From Sceloporus undulatus (taxonomy: Eukaryota; Chordata; Lepidosauria; Squamata; Phrynosomatidae), in contig NC_056522.1 in the NCBI RefSeq assembly GCF_019175285.1, positions 34,720,193 to 34,784,192 of the forward strand: 64,000 nt of DNA, given 5' to 3'. Below, in pieces: positions 9,981 through 22,100 of the stretch (its first letter is position 1; the number at the start of each line of letters is the position of its first letter). The notes under the pieces are model-generated. The model saw only the letters and a list, made by a program, of their open reading frames with translations. It searched no databases and was not told the origin of the DNA. Both the position numbers and the translations under genes were made by a program.

Positions 9981-10210
9981 CTTCCTCAAGGTTCAACAGA
10001 CAGTTAATAAAGAACCTGGCAAGTGGCAAGAGTCAGGGCAAAAGGGGGCGTGTCTTGGCTTCACCCACTTCCGGGATGTGTGTTCTGTCCTGTCCCTCAG
10101 AGGGTCTCCTCCTTTTCCTTCCTCAGGGTTCCACAGACAGTTAATAAAGAACCTGGCAAACGTGAGGGCAAAATTGGGCGTGCCTTAGCTTCACCCACTT
10201 CCGGGATGTG
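9981..10210 (+). promoter_or_regulatory. Tandemly duplicated promoter segment, two about 100-bp units offset by 130 bp
   Basis: Unit 1 (9981-10080) and unit 2 (10111-10210) share, in the same order, 'ccttcctca', 'cagttaataaagaacctgg', 'gagtcagggca/cgtgagggca', 'gggcgtg' and 'cacccacttccgggatgtg'. Each copy ends with an ETS-type ACTTCCGG core (10068 and 10198) and carries a GC-box-like GGGCGTG. This is a TATA-less housekeeping-type promoter arrangement just upstream of the GC-rich probable first exon. Confidence 0.7.
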
Positions 10211-10212
10211 TG

Positions 10213-10340
10213 CTCTTTTTCTTGTCCCGGCAGGCGTCGGCGGCGCTCGGCGTTGTGGTTCCGGTTTCCCGCAGAGCCTCTTTTCTGTGAAGGCCTCCAT
10301 CGCAGGAACCGCAGGCCCGGCTGCCTCGAGTCACAAGCAG
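10213..10340 (+). other. Probable non-coding first exon of the Lys/Ser-rich gene
   Basis: A CpG-rich stretch follows the second ETS core. A pyrimidine-rich tract (ctctttttcttgtcc, 10213-10227) could hold the transcription start. It ends at CAG|GTAGTA (donor after 10340). If spliced to the exon at 13045, the ATG at 13047 gets G at -3 and G at +4, a strong Kozak context. Short ORFs across this exon are not supported as coding. The transcription start is inferred, not shown. Confidence 0.55.
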
Positions 10341-10355
10341 GTAGTATGGCGGCGT

Positions 10356-10512
10356 CCCTTGGGGCAAGTCACACTCTCTCAGCCTCAGGGGAAGGCAAGG
10401 GCAAAGGCGAACTCCCTGAGGAAACCTAACAAGGAAACCCAATGCCAAGAAAGCCTCAGGGTCGCCACAAGTGGGAAAGGACTTAAAGCACACAACAACA
10501 ACAACAACAGCA
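10356..10512 (+). mobile_element. tRNA-SINE, 5'-truncated
   Basis: Contains 'gggcaagtcacactctctca', 'gccaagaaagcctcagggtc' and a tail 'cttaaagcacacaac' followed by (CAA)n. It starts about 15 bp inside intron 1. Confidence 0.8.
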
Positions 10513-10611
10513 ACTGTAACTTCGAATAGCAATAGTAGTAGTAACAGCATTAACTGCCCGCCATTTTGTGGCCAGGAAGGCTGTGGCTTCGAGGGAATCT
10601 GGTTAGCCTCA

Positions 10612-10715
10612 AGGCATCGACACACTGCAGGAATAATCCAGTTTGAGACTGCTTTAAGTGCTATGGAATCCTGGGAATTGTAGTTTATTGTGGCATCTCT
10701 TTGACAGAGAGATTG
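10612..10715. mobile_element. Half of a palindromic hAT-like MITE
   Basis: Matches one arm of the 'gcagaaataatccagtttga..gctatggaatcctgggaattg' MITE family that is complete at 11,648-11,872. Confidence 0.65.
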
Positions 10716-10852
10716 TTTATTCCTAAAAGCTATTAGCCATTAAAATAGAATACAGGTAACAAAAACAAGTGATACAAATATATACAAAGGCAAAGGTTTA
10801 AAATCCTCATTAATATAGATCGAATTAAACGCCTCCTGGATCGGGAACCATG

Positions 10853-11088
10853 GCCTATTACAGACTGCCAAAATAAAGCTGCTTTGGGTCTCTTTGGAGG
10901 TATGCTATTTAAATGAGACATGCATCCTAAGAATCCAGAAGCTGCACCAAAGCTGCACTCCAGTGCTTAGGAATGGAGTGTGGCTTTGGCATGACCTCCG
11001 GACTCTTAGGACCCATGCATCATTTAAATAGCATACCTCCAAAGAGACCCCAAGCAGCTTTATTCTGGCAGTCTGTAACAGGTCCATG
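10853..11088. mobile_element. Foldback MITE, nearly perfect palindrome
   Basis: Arms of about 100 bp pair almost throughout. The left starts 'tattacagactgccaaaat', the right ends 'attctggcagtctgtaac', with 'tttggaggtatgctatttaa' and its complement inside. The central loop carries GC-rich 'ctccagtgcttaggaatggag'. A second, older copy lies at 32,496-32,676. No coding capacity. Confidence 0.8.
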
Positions 11089-11107
11089 TGTCTCCATCAC
11101 CTCTGTG

Positions 11108-11168
11108 TAATTCTTATTTGTGGCTGAAGAGCGGGGTATAAATACTCTAAAATTAATTAATTAATTCA
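11108..11168 (+). mobile_element. L2-type 3' end fragment
   Basis: 'gctgaagagcggggtataaa' followed by a TTAA-rich tail resembles an L2 3' terminus. Confidence 0.4.
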
Positions 11169-11419
11169 TAATTTTGATGGCTGCATCTTAACTTGCTTGC
11201 AGCCAAGGCAAATTTTGCAACCGTCGTTGTGGTAATATATTACGCGTTGTTTCCTGCCAATAAGATACAAATCTGCTTCATGGGAGGTCAATTGGAAAGA
11301 GTGGAGAATATTACTATAAGCAACCTGTGTCTAGATGCCATATAGAGAGGGCATTGCAAAACATTGGCTCACAAACACAAAGCCTTTGGTGCACAGGAGT
11401 ATTATTTCATCTTCTCTTC

Positions 11420-11580
11420 AACTAGGCAGTATGTCTGTTGTATGTAGTGGCACCAGAGCTCTCAGGCAGAGAAGGCTAAATGTCTCACAAAACTACAGTT
11501 CCCAGAATTCCATGGCATTGAAGCCTGGCAATTAAAGTGGTGCCAAACCGGATTATTTCTGCAGCGTGGTTGGAGCCTTG
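11420..11580. mobile_element. Palindromic MITE, partial
   Basis: Matches the second half of the 11,648-11,872 family: 'agagctctcaggcagagaag', 'acaaaactacagttcccag' and 'ggattatttctgcagcgtgg'. Confidence 0.65.
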
Positions 11581-11644
11581 GGGTCCCTTAAAAGACTGGG
11601 TCCCTTGCCAGGGTTGTTGCTGAGAAAGGATTTGCCTGCTGATC

Positions 11645-11872
11645 ATGACTGCATCCACACTGCAGAAATAATCCAGATTGATACCATTTTAACTGCCACG
11701 GCTCAGTGCTATGGAATTCTGAGAACTGTAGTTTTGTGAGACATTTAGCCTTTTCTGTCAGAGAGCTCTGGTGCCACAGCAAACTACAGTTCCCAGGGTT
11801 CCATAGCATTGGGCCATGACAGTTAAAACGGCATCAAACTAGGTTATTTCTGCTGGGAGGATGAAGCCCTTG
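11645..11872. mobile_element. Palindromic hAT-like MITE, complete copy
   Basis: Begins 'gcatccacactgcagaaata' and ends with the complement 'ttatttctgctggg', with 'tgctatggaattctgagaac' and its mirror inside. The family is dispersed (copies at 45.9, 47.7, 49.6 and 59.2 kb). Confidence 0.75.
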
Positions 11873-11957
11873 AGAACATTTTTGTTTCTGCATACAAAGG
11901 GACAACTCACCACTGCTGAAGTTTCCTTCCTCTTCCACATACACACACACACACACC

Positions 11958-12182
11958 ACCAGTATGGCCTAGTGGTTTGAGCACTGGACTATGACTGGAG
12001 GCCAGAGTTCGGGTACAAGCTCAGCCATGAAAACCTGTTAGATGACCTTGGGCAAGTCGCACTCTCGCATCCTCAGAGAATGGCAATGGCAAAGCCTTTT
12101 TGAAGAAAATTGCCAAGAAAAACCCATGATACAATCGCCAGAAGTCAGAAAAGACTTGAAGGCATACAACAACAACAACAGA
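11958..12182 (+). mobile_element. tRNA-SINE
   Basis: A-box-like 'tggcctagtggtttgagca', a B-box-like 'agagttcgggtac', 'cttgggcaagtcgcactctc' and tail 'acttgaaggcatacaac' plus (CAA)n. An (AC)n run precedes it (11,939-11,957). Confidence 0.85.
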
Positions 12183-12199
12183 CACCTGTTTGTGTGTTT

Positions 12200-12466
12200 A
12201 ATCTTTCAGACAGCCATGCAGGAGTGTCACTTGTGGGGTGCAGGGAGTAGGGACTGCACCAGGTTATACTAGTAAGGGCTGTCCGACAGTGGAACAAACT
12301 CCCTCGGAGTGTAGTGGAACCTTCCTCCATGGAGGTTTTTAAACAGAGGCTGGATGGCCATCTGTCAGGGATGCTTTGATTTGGATTTCCTGCATGACAG
12401 AATGGGGTTGGACTGGATGGCCCTTGCGGTCTCTTCCAACTCTATTCTATGATTTTATACCTTAAG
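12200..12466 (+). mobile_element. CR1 LINE 3' end
   Basis: Contains 'cagtggaacaaactccctcg', 'gaggtttttaaacagaggct', 'ggttggactggatggccctt' and terminal 'tctattctatgatttta', the CR1 3' signature. Confidence 0.9.
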
Positions 12467-12477
12467 GTGGTGATAGA

Positions 12478-12622
12478 ATTCAGAGACAAAGCTGTGTTAG
12501 TCTGGGAAACAGTGTGCCAAGGTATCTTGTAGCACGTTTGAGACTAAAGGAAAGGGAGAAGCTGGGAGCAGGAGCTTTTGTAGACTTGAGCCTATTTCCT
12601 CAGATGCATGTGGTGCATAAGG
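12478..12622 (+). repeat. Dispersed repeat, unnamed family
   Basis: 'agctgtgttagtctggg', 'atcttgtagcacgtttgaga' and 'cttttgtagacttgagccta' match a repeat I know to be widespread in squamates. The class is not assigned from this copy alone. Confidence 0.45.
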
Positions 12623-13044
12623 TGGGGGTGACACCACTGCTCCCTAAGAGACTGCCTTTTTGGCAGAAATGGCCTGTGGCATTTGCCTGCATCCCTTTAA
12701 AATGCTGGAGATGGGGTGAATGGGTTGAAGCTCAGTGGGAGAAGAAAAGAGAGGTCTAAGTTGTCTAATTTTTGTAAAAAAACCAACACCCTTTTTTAAA
12801 GGATTCTTTTTCAGTTTCCTTTAAAAACACCTCATCTTACCAAATGTTCACTTTAATCATGTGAAACCGTGTATGTACATGTAAATCAATCTTGCCTGAA
12901 CAATATAAGCAGTAGGACTGGATAGTGGAGATACTTCATCTTTACTGCCTAAGATGTTTTTAGATTCCATTTATAGAAAATATATTGGTCATAGTGTGTT
13001 GGTGTGTGTGTAAAAATATGAATATATGTATGTATCTATTATAG

Positions 13045-13116
13045 ATATGGATAACAGACCTGAAGAGAAAGGCGGGACATTGCATGCAACTTCGCAAGAG
13101 AAGGCACAAGCTAGAG
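13045..13116 (+). CDS. Lys/Ser-rich gene, exon 2 (first coding exon)
   Basis: Acceptor 'tctattatag' ends at 13044. ATG at 13047 gives MDNRPEEKGG..EKAQAR (residues 1-23). Donor AGAG|GTAAGA follows 13116, phase 1. Confidence 0.75.
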
Positions 13117-16100
13117 GTAAGAGGGACTCTTTAGTGTGTTTACAGTGATATCAGGAAAGGGCCTCCAGCTAACATAAGGTAAAATTTGTAGGTCCTCCAG
13201 CATGGTTCTATTATCAGTTTGTGGCAGATGTTGACTCAGAGTTGCACTGGAAGACTTGAAGATTCCTAGAGAGGTGTTCTCTCAGGTAAAAAGGATAGCG
13301 TTTTTTTTATTTGCATTTTTTCCACCTTCACAGGGGTCCTTCACCCCTAACCCCATTGAATGTGGAGGGACCACTGTACAAATAATATTTGTCTGGCTCT
13401 GATACAAGTAACATATTGGTTTTCTTTCTTTCTGTCTTCCTTTCTCTTTCTTGCTCTCTTTTTCTATGTGGTGTTGTTGCTGTTAATATTATTATTATTA
13501 TTAGTAGTAGTAGTAGTAGTAGTATCCTGCTCTTTTCCCAGAACTGGGACTCAGAGCACCTTCACAACGTTTAAAAACAATACAATTAAAACATGGAAGC
13601 GTGATACTTTAAAACAGAATTAAATTGTTAGAATATTAAAATAGATTACTTATTAAAAGAATAAAAATACAATTAAAAAGATAAAATTTTAAAACATTTA
13701 AAATGACACACCACCCTAATCCTTTAATAACAATTTTTTAAAAAAGAAGATTTTAACCTGCCGGTGGAGAAGGTTTTAACCTGTCAGCGGAAGGCCATCA
13801 AGGAGGGAGCCATTTTGATTTCTCTGGGCAGGGAGTTCCAGAGTCTAGGGGCAGCCATCGAGAAGGCCCTCTAGCGTCCCCACCAACTGTGCTTGTAATG
13901 GTAGTGGGACGCAGAGAAAGGCCTCTTCAGAGGATCTCAGGGCCCGAGCCAGTTCATACTGGGAGATACGGTTTGCCAAATATTATGGACCTGAGCCATA
14001 TAAGGCTTTATAGATCATAACCAGCACTTTGAATTGTGCCCAGAAACAAACTGGCAGCCAATGTGTGTGTATGTTTTGGCATATTAAACTAGCCTTTGGC
14101 ATTCAGCACATGACCAGTTTGCAACACAGGTTCAGTCTGCTTCCTAATTATTTTTGAGGACATTGTCAACTGTGTTAGAAGGATTCACAAGATTAATTTA
14201 CACTCTCCGATCAAGTACTGTTTTGGTTTGTTTGTTTGTTTGTTGGATTTAAATCCCACTAATTGTTACCCCAAGGTCTAGCTCCCTGCGACCTCCTCAT
14301 TTTCAATGGCAAGTTGATATCAGAAAGGATATTTTAGTCATGTAACCAAAAAGTCATCCCCAATGCAGGAAACTAGCCATGCCATACAAGGACATCCGTG
14401 ACCATATTGCACCTGGCTTAGCATGGGGGAAGCTCAAGAGCATGGCCAGAATAGATCAATCAAGATTGGAATCTGCTTAAGCCTTAATCCATTGATAGGA
14501 GTGATGGTGGGTGATAAACCTGATGCTTTCAAATGAACAGAAACCCAAATATACTTCCCTGTGGAGGAGATATTCCATTGTCTAGTCATTTACAAGTTCC
14601 CTTCTCATTCTTCTCTCCTGGAAATTTCATTTTAATCTCAAAATCTGCCCCGGGATCTATTTTGCCCTATAAATATACCTAGAAAGGCACTTCCAGTTTG
14701 GTCTCTCTTGAGATTCAGACAGACACTCTGTCAGTATCTCACTTGGCTCCTCAGCATTGCTGGCAGCTGCTGAGCCATTTCATTTCACAGAATCCCCTGA
14801 ATGAAACCTTTGCTTCTGGAACCGGTACAGTATTGCTTTCTGCAATCCTTAAAGTCGCTGTCTGCTACCACCTTTTATATCATTAGTTCTTGTGAGTGTG
14901 TGTGAGTGTGCTTTTGTATGATTGGTGATTCTCTTTTATAAAGAAAACTACATTTGGACCTTGCATTCTGGAGTTCTGTTTCTCAGAACCAGTATACACA
15001 GGTTTGGTCCCTGCTTTGAGTTGCCCAAACCCTCTCAGGTGCTATAATTGAGCTAATAAAATTTCCCTATTAAATATTGATTGCGGGTGCCTTCTTGAGC
15101 CCCTGGCAAACTTTCTCCCAGGGTGGGTGATGGGATGGGATTTATCATGTTTGTTTTGCCATTGTATTTTTAGATCTTTCTATCGTTAGAGTTTTTTAAA
15201 AAAAACATCCAACAGTTAGAGCTTGCTTATAGGTATAAATGCATATAATAAATAATAAGCTTCCTTTGTCTTCAGTATTTAACAAATTGCCATATGAATC
15301 AGCTTTGTTGTCCTGCAGTGCTATGACCATCTTGATAAAAATTTATCTGTTTGTTTATTTGTCCCAGTCTCACAGACCTCAGGGTCACCAACAAGGATTT
15401 TAAAAGCTGAAGAAGGCCTTTATTTTAAAAGATCATCTTAAAACCATCATTCCTAGTACACTGAAAAATTAAAATCCTAATCAGTTTCCCACACTGTATT
15501 TTTTTTTCTTTAAGAGAAAGAGAAGAGAAAGCGAAAACGGAGTAGAAGCAGATCCTCTTCAGTTTCTTCCACTACATCATCTAGTTCTTCAACCTCTTCC
15601 TCTTCAAGGTCATCTTCAAGGTCCTCTGCTTCACGCAGCAGAAGCAGTTCAAGCAGTAGAGGTAATAATTATTTCACTACTGTGAAGTAATCTTTTTTAC
15701 AGATGATGTTGTCACACACTGACAGAAGTTCAGCCAACCTGGATTGTTAGACATGCATGTATGCATTATCTTAATGGACCTGGGGTGACTAAAATGGTGA
15801 AGGGTCTGGAAACCATGCCCTATGAAGAATGACTTAGGGAGCTGGGGGTGTTTAGCCTGGAGAAGAGAAAGTTAAGAGGTGATATGATAGCCCTGTTTAA
15901 ATATTTGAAGGGATGTCATGTTGAGGAGGGAGCAAGCTTGTTTTCTGTTGCTCCAGAGACTAGAATGCGGAACAATGAATGCAAACTGCAGGAAAAGAGA
16001 TTCCACCTCAACATTAGGAGGAACTTCTTGACAGTAAGGGCTGTTCAACAGTGGAACAAACTCCCTCGAAGTGTGGTGGAGTCTCCTTCCTTGAAGGTCT

Positions 16101-19100
16101 TCAAACTGAGGCTGGGCGGCCTTTGTTTTAGATTTCCTGCATGGCAGGGGGTTGGACTGGATGGCCCTTGTGGTTTTTGCCAGCTCTAGGATTCTATGAA
16201 TCTATGAAGTAGAGACAGCAGGGGAGGCACTGGCAAAATTAAGCGGTTTCAAACCAACTTCAAGCCTACTGTATGGTGCTAAACAGGGCGGAAACTGACA
16301 TGAAGCTAAAAACTAGAGCAAAAAGCCCTGATACTCTGCTTTAATGCAGAAAATGTGCATCATCACACCGCCATATAAAGAGCACAGTGCAAAGTGCAGG
16401 AATGCGGGAAAGCCCTTGCAGTCTCTTCCAACTCTACGATTCTATGATTCTATGACCTTATCTTTGTGGGAAGTTCAGTATATGCCGTGGAGATGTTTGC
16501 AAGAAATGACCATTGGATACTTACATTTTCTGGGAGATTTCTTTTCCTTCAACACTTCACTGATTTTATGCAGAGAGCCAGAATGGTATAGTGGCTTGAG
16601 TGTCAGATTGGGACACTGAGAGACCAGGGTTTGAATCCCTGCTCAGCCATGGAAGCCCACTGGGTGACTATGGGCAAGTTACATACTCTCAGCTTCAGAA
16701 GAAGGCAAGGGCAAACCCCCTCTTAACAAATTCTGCAAAGGAAACCCTGTGATTATGGTCACCATAAGTCGGAAATTACTTGAAGGCATACAGCAATTAT
16801 CATTTTATGCAGCAGTTTATAGATTTAGGGGCTGAGATGACTGTCCCGATAGAGTGACATCCTGCCACCCCTTTCAGTACCGGATCAGGATTGCAGTAAC
16901 CACATGTAAAGTTGAATGTGTATGTTCATTACTACACAGAAATTATCTTTGTGATCACTGTCTGAATCAAATACTGATTAGTGTTTGTGAATACACCAAG
17001 TCTTTAAGAGGAACTATGCTTTCTTGGTTTTTTTTTGTTTTTTTTTTGATGGAGGGGTGGTGTGTTAGTATCTCAGGAGCAGCAAGCCCAGATGATAGCT
17101 TCTGAATCTTGACCTTTGTTAACTAATTCTTAATTTACATTGTATTACTCAAACACTAACATGCACTTTTAAAAATCTTAATGTTTAGATGCTTCCAAAT
17201 CAAAAGCAAAGAAGAGGAAAAAGGAAAAACACAACAAAAAGGTGAAAATAAATTCAGTTAAGAGAAAATCAGTGTGCATATAATTTATACTGTCTGTAAA
17301 GAAAAGCTGTAGCTTTGTTTAATACATGATGTTTCTGAGAAGAAATCTTAGTTTTGCAGTACAACTCTGAATTAATACAGAATATCTTTTATACTCCAAG
17401 GAGATACCATGGTACCAGATTCCTATTGATAGTTTTCATTGGTGGGAGACACATGACAACCTCTCACAGGTTATGTCCCCCTCCCCTTGGTGCTGCCTTT
17501 CTTTCAAGGTTTTACTGCTAGTGTGAACTACAGAGTTATGTAATGGCTGCTTGTCTTCAGCTGATTTGATAAGTTTGTGAACTCCATATCCATGGAAAAG
17601 CATGTCTCATTGTCAGTTCAGCTCAGCAGAAATGTGACTAAGTAGCTATCACACTGTTCCTCATATGATGCATAAATCATGTGGGTGGCCCATAAGACTG
17701 CTGTCAGTGGGCTCTGGAGACAAGTCATCAGAAGACATAGTAGCAGTTTTGCATGCTACTGACATTGTGATGTTACTTTTAATTCCTAGATGAGACCTCC
17801 ATGTAAGGACTAAGGACACAGGAGCCCCAAACTGGTCCAGATTAGGGTTAATTGCATAGCTTGGTGCCTTCATAGTCAGCAGATGTCATTCTTCCCTTTA
17901 ATCTGTCAGGGCTTGGAAAAGTTAGGTTTTTGGACCAACTCGCCTAAATCTTCCAGCTGTGTGCTAGGCTCATGCATAGGTAGCTCCTGAATTAATGTGG
18001 ACATGCATATGGTTTCTCTGTGGCTACTATTGTGAACATAAACAATCCCTGTGGTATCTTTTTCTTGTTTTTAGAAGAGGAAAAAAGATAAGTTAAAGAA
18101 AAAGAAAGAAAAGAAAAAAAAGAAAGACAAATCAGGCCCTGTCCAGCTTTCTAAGGTAGGTGCAATACAAATATTTTCCTCTTTAGTCTGATAGTGTGCA
18201 TCTGCCCCAAAGTCATCCAGTCATTTTCATGATAGAGTAGAGGTCTTAATTCAGATTTCATTATAACTTAATCAAAACACCACATTGTCAGATGTAATTG
18301 ATCAGAGTGAACCTTAAGAGAAACTTTGTAGCAATTTCATTTGTGTTTTTGATATTAGTTTAAGCAGATTGAGTTGACCTATTGGTTCAATTGCTGATGC
18401 TGAAGACTTGAGCAGTTTTGTGAGATCTGAGGCAGTGAATCAACAGCACCCTTCCATTCTTCCTCAGTGTCACCTAACTTGCCACTGGTCTTCCAAGGTT
18501 CACAGTGGGCTCAATTTTTCTTTCAATGAAGGGGAATTATAATTCTATGGTACATTTGTAAATTTTGCAGGTCTAGAATTTAAAATAATTTGAAAAGGTT
18601 GGTTGTTAGCAGTTTTCAGTATTAGAGGGCTGTTGTCTTTGCACCCTTTAATATTTATTGTAGCTTGAACAATATCTATTAACTTTTTTGAGAGCCAGTG
18701 TGGCGTAGTGGTTTGAGTGTTGGACTAAAACTCTGGAGACCAGGGTTCAATTCCCCACTTGCCATGAAACTCAATGAGTGACCTTAGGCAAGGTCACATG
18801 CTCTCAGCCTCAGGGGAAGGCAATGGAAAATCCTCTCTAAACAAATTGTGTCAAGAAAACCCCGTGATAGGGTTGCCTTAAAGTTGCCATAAGTCAGAAG
18901 TGACTTGAAGACACACAACAACAATCCCTCCCATATGAGGCCCACAACAATTTTTCATCTAGATCACCTCTAGGCCACAACTATTTTGGTTCATCCAATG
19001 CCCCCAGAATATTAACTGACGGTCTGTTTTCATTAACAATTGAAAAGTGGTTTTGGAAGTATCCTTGCAATCAAAATGGAGCTGCTCGTTTTCAGTGTCT

Positions 19101-22100
19101 CAGCTCTTTCTCATTTTATTTTCTAAAAACTGTTTGAAAGCAAGATGAAGAAGAGTGTTAGCATGTCATTCTTAATCAGTAATGTTTATTAATCTGCCCT
19201 TGATTTTTCATGAAGTTGTAGCCATGAGACCAGTGTTACTTGTTTTTAGTACCTTCAGCTTGTTGTAGCTTCTGGTTTCCTGCTTTTTTTTACTCAAGAG
19301 ATTTATTCATTACACATTTTCCACATGCTTGGTTTGCTCTGGCATTAAATAGGCCACAGGTATTTCTGGAAAACATGATTAATAACTTATTATTACTATA
19401 AATATTTTAACCTGCTACATATTTGTTTGCTTTTGAATCATCATGTGTTATTTTAGTACTTGAAAGATAAAAGGAAGAATCAAAACTACAGTATGATCAC
19501 AGGAAAGAAAATTAAGATGAAAATAAAGAAGAGTAAAAAAGATAAAGAGGTATTGCTTCAAACATTTTTATATTGCTTTCTAAAAATATTATAGCTGTAT
19601 TTGCTGTATTACAGCTGTATTTAAGTATGTTCAGCTCTTAAGTTGTGAATTATTTTGGAGTTCTAAAGTGTTCTGCAAAATTAAACATGGTGACAAAAAT
19701 GTAGAATTTATTCCCAACCTACTTTTTTTCTGTACCTTGATCCAACTATGCATACTTGCCAGTGCAGATGAGCATCCAGGATGCTATTTATCCAAGTCTT
19801 GCTAAACTGCTAGTATTTTTCTTTGCCCACAGATTAACATCTGTAATCATCAGTTATTACATAACTACAGCTGGATCAGAGTGCTAGTTTTTATCACATT
19901 GTATTCTGTGCAGTGCCTATCAGTTTGGAAGTAAAACAGGGTCACCCAGAATTAAAGTACAGTCACCCCTCCACATTTGCAGGTTTAACTTTCATGGATT
20001 TGATTATTCGTGGATTATTTCACACCACATCTGCTGCTGCCTAATGCCATTTTTAATAGGGACTTTTAAGTCTTGCCTCACATTCATGGTCTCCCTTCAA
20101 GCCTGGTGAGACTGAAAACTCGAGGCTAGGCTTATAAGTCTCTAATAAAAATGACATTGAGCAGCACTGAAGACAGCAGCAAGTGAAGGAACTCTGTTGA
20201 CTTAAAGATATAAACAGGTTGCCGGTATGCTCCCTACCGTGGATTCAGATATATTGTGTACTGTACATTTAAAACCACAGTGGGTTGAATCCATGGGTAG
20301 TACTTTTGTGTCTAACCCCCGCAAATATGGAGGGCCAGCTGTAATCATTTCTACTGCTTGGAAGACTCCCAGAGTATTCAGACATACAGAAGTTTGTAAA
20401 TTAAAAGGTAATTTTTGCTACACAGAAGATTGGTAGCTTTGTCCCTGGGGCAGTGAATCTGCTCCAGGCCTCAGTCAAAACAGTAAAGGAGCTGTCCAAA
20501 GTGCTGAACCTACTTGGGCGCAAATGTTCTCAGCACCATGGATAGCCCCCTTAGGCTACAATCCTACCTCCACTACCACACGTCCAACAAATGTGATAAA
20601 TACCAGTGAGGCCACAGAATACAGACTGCCATTGAGCCTTTTGGGGACAGGACTTAAAGGTGCCACTTGTCAGATAGGCACCATGAGTCTATCAAATTAG
20701 TATGGTTAAGAGCAGTTGAGACACAGCATGTTCATTAAAGACAAGCCCTTCCCAAAACAAAGGAACCTAGGAGACAGTGGGAGAAAGGGAGCATGCCTGG
20801 GCTGATATTGCTTGACTGCATCTTGTGACAGCTCCAGATAGTTTACAGTAAAATTTAGAGGTATCTTAGGGTTAGTAGAACATTGATTTGAAGAAATCTG
20901 CAGTCCTGCAGATGTTGGATTACCCAGGGATGCTGGGTGTTGCAGTCCAACAGTATCTGATAGAGCTGTCTGATTTCCAAACCAGAACTAGCGGGGTGTT
21001 GCTATGATGTTAACTTCCTCTCTTGAACTATGCTGGTTTACAACTCTTAAATACTAGCAGTGGCAGTCCTCTAATGCTGTGGTGTGAATGTGTAGTCCAT
21101 CTGAACTGCCAAAGGAGGGTGCAGTCCAAGAGTATCTGGACAGCGATATGTTCCCCACCCCTGTTCTGTTATAATATGATGCAGCAGGAGGCGGGGGGGG
21201 GGGGGGGGGTGTAAGGGCATTCCTACTACCTTTCACATTCCTGAGCTGCTTTCTCCACTCAAGGGCCTCAAACAATATGCAACACTGCAGTCCCAGTCTG
21301 GCCAAAGCTGTAACCAGGGAAACTCATTTTAGGTGATAGGGATCCATGGCAACATTGGCTAGCATCCTGTTAGCCTATGTAACCCATTTTTTGTCATTGT
21401 GGAGATCAAAATTTGCTACAAACTGTACAGTGACCAAAATTGTCCCCCCCCCCAGTTTTTAAACTGCTGCAGCACCCTCAAAACATGGCCATGTGGTCAG
21501 TAGAGTGTGGGGGGCACAGAGATGCTTTCCTGTAGCTTTTCTTTGCCTAGAACAACAACCTGTGTAAAGGTCTTCAAAGGTTTGAATGGCTAGGCAATAA
21601 AACAGCTAAGAGAGAAAAGTCTGTAAGACTTTTTGTGTGGATTTTCTAAGATGATTATTGCAGTTATGAAACTATTTTGAGGATTTTTTTTTGTTCATTG
21701 CTTATGTAGCAATACAATTGGCAAATTTTTGGGATTAAATCAATTTGAATCCAAAAGGACTTTGGTTTTCCATCAATAGGATCCAGCTATGTGACTGCAG
21801 CCCTGTGTACATTGCCTTGTAAGTCCTTTTGAAATCTATAAGCTAGAAGTGGGAATCATGTGGACTACAACTCTCAGCAGCCTTTGCCAGTACTGTACTA
21901 CTAATGATGAGGATTACTGGGAGTTACAGTTATGCAGCTTCTGGAGAGCGAATGATTCTTACTCCTATTGTAGGGCTTTTTTCTATGAACATAGGTTGTG
22001 GATTTATAATAATACATGAAAGAGCTACTTAAATCATCTATGAAGCTGTTATAATGATGGCCTTTTTTATTCCCAGCGTGATCGAAACCGTGCTGAACTC

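Noticed and set aside
10208-10340. ATG at 10,208 that would stay in frame with exon 2.
   Set aside because: It lies within the second ETS repeat, probably upstream of transcription start, and would give an Arg-rich leader of no recognisable type. ATG 13,047 has a strong Kozak context after splicing.
10023-10529. 168-codon ORF over the promoter, first exon and SINE.
   Set aside because: It crosses the duplicated promoter, the CAG|GTAGTA donor and a SINE with (CAA)n; no gene would be organised so.
11958-12030. Possible tRNA gene (A and B boxes).
   Set aside because: The boxes belong to a tRNA-derived SINE with its characteristic body and (CAA)n tail.
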